DNA of 16,036 bases from UBA2256 sp964453055 (GTDB taxonomy: Bacteria > Spirochaetota > Spirochaetia > Treponematales > Rectinemataceae). Every line of letters starts with the position of its first letter. Positions within the stretch are counted from its first letter, which is position 1. The DNA is taken from the NCBI GenBank assembly GCA_964453055.1, contig CAYVOD010000045.1, positions 1 through 16,036 on the forward strand, read 5' to 3'. Of the stretch, positions 14,312 to 16,036 are shown piece after piece. The notes under the pieces were generated by a model. The model was not told the DNA's origin, searched no databases, and saw nothing but the letters and a program-made list of their open reading frames with translations. The position numbers and the translations under genes were made by a program.

Positions 14312-14337
14312 AAAAAAAAGCCGCCTTGAAAGGCGGC
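14312..14337 (-). terminator. Intrinsic terminator after rplS
   Basis: On the minus strand GCCGCCTT-TC-AAGGCGGC (14337-14320), an 8-bp perfect stem, is followed directly by eight T bases (14319-14312). It begins 23 bp below the rplS stop. It ends the rimM-trmD-rplS transcript and separates it from yraN. It is the only textbook terminator in the window. Confidence 0.93.
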
Positions 14338-14360
14338 CTTCGTGGGTCGGAAAAATCCGT

Positions 14361-14750
14361 TTATGCCTTGTCGGCGGGAACGGCGGCCGGCTCTTCCTTC
14401 TTGCTGGAGACGATGAGCTCCTTGACCTTGGACTTCTTGCCCACCTTGGTGCGGATGTAGTAAAGCTTGGACCTGCGCACCTTGCCCCTGCGCAGCACCT
14501 CCACCTTTTCGACCCTCGGCGAGTTGAGGGGGAACACGCGTTCGACCCCGACGCCGTAGGAATTCTTTCTTACCGTGAAGGTCTTGCCGATGCCGGCGTT
14601 CTTGATCGCGATGACCAAGCCTTCGTAGGCCTGGACGCGTTCGGTCTTGCCTTCCACGATCTTGAAGCTCACGCGTACGGTGTCGCCCACCTGAAACGCG
14701 GGGAGCTCACTCTTCATTTGTTCGGCTTGAATGGACTGTACCAGGTTCAT
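14361..14750 (-). CDS. rplS: 50S ribosomal protein L19
   Basis: 129 aa. The start MNLVQSIQAEQMKSELPAF matches the family's MNLIQxIExEQ, followed by VGDTVRVSFKIVEG, RVQAYEGLVIA and the signature KNSYGVGVERVFPLNSPRVEKVEV. The C-terminal 15 residues (SSKKEEPAAVPADKA) extend beyond the usual 115-aa length as a charged tail. The ATG at 14750 has AAGGGGGA at 4-5 nt spacing. The longer in-frame reading from 14795 is rejected. L19 sits at the 30S-50S interface. The first 44 nt overlap the 3' end of trmD in another frame, so its Shine-Dalgarno site lies inside trmD. Confidence 0.97.
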   Translation of the reverse strand: MNLVQSIQAEQMKSELPAFQVGDTVRVSFKIVEGKTERVQAYEGLVIAIKNAGIGKTFTVRKNSYGVGVERVFPLNSPRVEKVEVLRRGKVRRSKLYYIRTKVGKKSKVKELIVSSKKEEPAAVPADKA

Positions 14751-15477
14751 GCCATCCCCCTTCATCGATTGCCTCGCGCAACAACCGGGCGACATCTTCC
14801 GCCAGATTGTCTTTCGTAAGAAGCTCGGGGCGGTAGGCCAGCGTCTTTAGGATGCTTGCCTTGAGCCTCCACCGTGCGATTTGTGCATGGTTGCCCGACA
14901 GAACAACGTCGGGAACCCGAATACTATCATAAAGCGCCGGGCGTGTATACTGGGGATACTCGAGGAGTCCCTTGGAGAAACTCTCCTCCTCCAGCGATTC
15001 CCCCGATATGACCCCTGGCAGGAGGCGGTACGCCGTGTCCACCAGGACCATGGCCGCCACCTCCCCGCTGGAGAGCACATAGTCGCCGATCGATATTTCG
15101 TCGGTGACCCTGCGGTCGATGATCCGCTGGTCGACGCCCTCGTAGCGGCCGCAGAGAATCACCAGGCCGGCCTCCTCGGAGAGCTCCTTGGCGTAGGACT
15201 GGGTCAGCAGCCTCCCCGAGGGGGTGACATATACCGTGCGGACGCCCGGCGAGCCCGCGGCTTCCAAAGCCCTGTCCAAAGGTTCAGGCTTCATGAGCAT
15301 CCCTGCCCCTCCGCCGAAAACCTCGTCGTCGCACTTATGATGCTTGTCGGCTGCGTAGTCCCGTATGTTGACGAGGGAGTATTCCACCTGGCCGGCCGCC
15401 ACCGCCCGCTTCATGATGGACGCCTCGAAATAAGCCTCGAGTATCTCCGGAAAGAGGCTGAGAATCGTCAGTTTCAT
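14707..15477 (-). CDS. trmD: tRNA (guanine37-N1)-methyltransferase
   Basis: 256 aa from the conserved start MKLTILSLFPE. The SPOUT-fold trefoil-knot motifs are all visible: FGGGAGMLMKPEP (54-66), YVTPSGR (83-89), LCGRYEGVDQR (108-118) and ISIGDYVLSSGEVAAM (128-143; GG is more usual than SG). The C-terminal domain has EESFSKGLLEYPQYTRP. It methylates G37 next to the anticodon of tRNAs reading CNN codons to prevent +1 frameshifting, using SAM, as a dimer. The ATG at 15477 overlaps the rimM stop by 4 nt (ATGA). The 3' end runs 44 nt into rplS, adding a tail ending SSRTNEE beyond the conserved fold. Confidence 0.97.
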   Translation of the reverse strand: MKLTILSLFPEILEAYFEASIMKRAVAAGQVEYSLVNIRDYAADKHHKCDDEVFGGGAGMLMKPEPLDRALEAAGSPGVRTVYVTPSGRLLTQSYAKELSEEAGLVILCGRYEGVDQRIIDRRVTDEISIGDYVLSSGEVAAMVLVDTAYRLLPGVISGESLEEESFSKGLLEYPQYTRPALYDSIRVPDVVLSGNHAQIARWRLKASILKTLAYRPELLTKDNLAEDVARLLREAIDEGGWHEPGTVHSSRTNEE

Positions 15478-16004
15478 TCCAGGAGCCATCCCGCCAGAAG
15501 CTCCAGGCTCCCGGCTTTCACATCCACTTCGCCGACGAATTCCTTCCGGAAGGGAATTAGCGATTTCGCTCCCCCGCCGGTCTTGCGCAGCTCCAGAAGA
15601 GGATCGGCCCCGCCTTCCAGCACGGCCTCGACCACCCCGAGCTCCAGGCCTCCGCCCAAAACCCGCAAACCCACGAGATCGTGGATGTAGAATTCGTTTT
15701 CGCCCAAGGGGCTCGCCTGCTGCCTGGGCAGATAGAGGAAAAGGCCGGTGAGCTCCCTGGCCTTTTCAGGCGACTCGTAGCCCGAAAAAGCCATGTCCAG
15801 GCTCCGCTGGCCGGATTCGACGAGGCTCACCCTCAAGGTCCTGCCTTCGGCCGGCAACCCGTCCGGGGCTACGAGAACTTCGCGCAGGGATTCGATGTGG
15901 GAATACTCGCCGGAAAAGCTGTGAACCTTGAGCAGCCCATTAAGTCCCCGGGGCGCGCCGAGCTTGGCGACCGCCAGCAATTCCTTCTCAGGTTCTTCGT
16001 TCAT
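15474..16004 (-). CDS. rimM: 16S rRNA processing protein RimM
   Basis: 176 aa, normal length. The N-terminal RimM beta-barrel begins AVAKLGAPRGLNGLLKVHSF (12-31). The middle shows the linker region SLDMAFSGYESPEKARELTG (68-87). The PRC-barrel domain reads EFYIHDLVGLRV, VVEAVLEGGADPLLEL and IPFRKEFVGEVDVKAG. It helps 30S head assembly with ribosomal protein S19. The gene order khpA-rimM-trmD-rplS is widely conserved. It starts 10 bp after the upstream stop codon and is coupled to trmD by a 4-nt overlap. Confidence 0.96.
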   Translation of the reverse strand: MNEEPEKELLAVAKLGAPRGLNGLLKVHSFSGEYSHIESLREVLVAPDGLPAEGRTLRVSLVESGQRSLDMAFSGYESPEKARELTGLFLYLPRQQASPLGENEFYIHDLVGLRVLGGGLELGVVEAVLEGGADPLLELRKTGGGAKSLIPFRKEFVGEVDVKAGSLELLAGWLLE

Positions 16005-16014
16005 CGAGACGATA

Positions 16015-16036
16015 TCAGTCCAAGATCTCCAGGATG
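16015..16036 (-). CDS. khpA: C-terminal end of an upstream gene, probably the KH-domain RNA-binding protein KhpA (YlqC)
   Basis: Only seven codons are in view: ILEILD and a TGA stop at 16017-16015. The identity rests on conserved gene order (rpsP-khpA-rimM-trmD-rplS), not on the residues themselves. A few spirochaetes or other bacteria could have rpsP or another gene at this place. Confidence 0.4.

Overview
The window is about 58% GC, densely packed chromosomal DNA. Gene content and protein style suggest a free-living or host-associated spirochaete (Treponema/Spirochaeta-like). The hints are the rimM-trmD-rplS block followed by a yraN cluster, a DUF2917-type protein and a Treponema-like XRE regulator. 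This placement is inference and only moderately secure. I see no phage, transposon, CRISPR array, tRNA or rRNA. Most of the window is ordinary core genome.

Layout from left to right. (1) 1-903 (-) is the N-terminal 301 codons of an Xaa-Pro aminopeptidase (pepP), cut by the window edge. (2) 1071-1400 (+) is a small XRE-type DNA-binding protein. (3) A GPH-type sugar symporter (-, 2792 down to 1413) and an exported M16-peptidase-like protein with a broken zinc site (+, 2942-4396) diverge from a shared control region with a recognisable promoter on each strand. (4) prfA-prmC-rel (-, 8711 down to 4476) form a tight overlapping operon: release factor 1, its glutamine methyltransferase, and a long RelA/SpoT-type alarmone enzyme whose hydrolase site looks damaged. 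(5) A DUF2917-like small protein (-) and seryl-tRNA synthetase (+) diverge from an AT-rich island around 9100-9190. (6) 10550-10800 is a non-coding, GC-rich, hairpin-dense spacer between convergent genes. (7) A minus-strand run from 14262 to 10801 holds yraN, a 74-aa unknown protein, a glycine/glutamine-rich zinc-ribbon-like protein, a Gre-factor-like protein without the catalytic acidic tip, and a cytoplasmic GH2 glycosidase. (8) The classical translation cluster (khpA end)-rimM-trmD-rplS lies at the right edge and is closed by a strong intrinsic terminator.

Most minus-strand genes are joined by short overlaps (ATGA or TGATG junctions, 14 nt, 44 nt), which implies translational coupling. The theme is translation and stress: tRNA charging, tRNA and release-factor modification, release, ribosome assembly and ppGpp. 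One sugar-use gene (GH2) is attached to the end of such an operon.

The most interesting pattern concerns starts. The first genes of several transcription units (pepP, the M16-like gene, prfA and serS) lack a Shine-Dalgarno sequence. Instead each has a TANNNT -10 box (TACTAT, TACTAT, TACCAT, TATCAT) 6-8 nt before the start codon, with a -35-like hexamer 17-18 nt further upstream. That is the geometry expected of leaderless mRNAs. The symporter gene has the same TACTAT -10 box but a normal short leader with a Shine-Dalgarno sequence.
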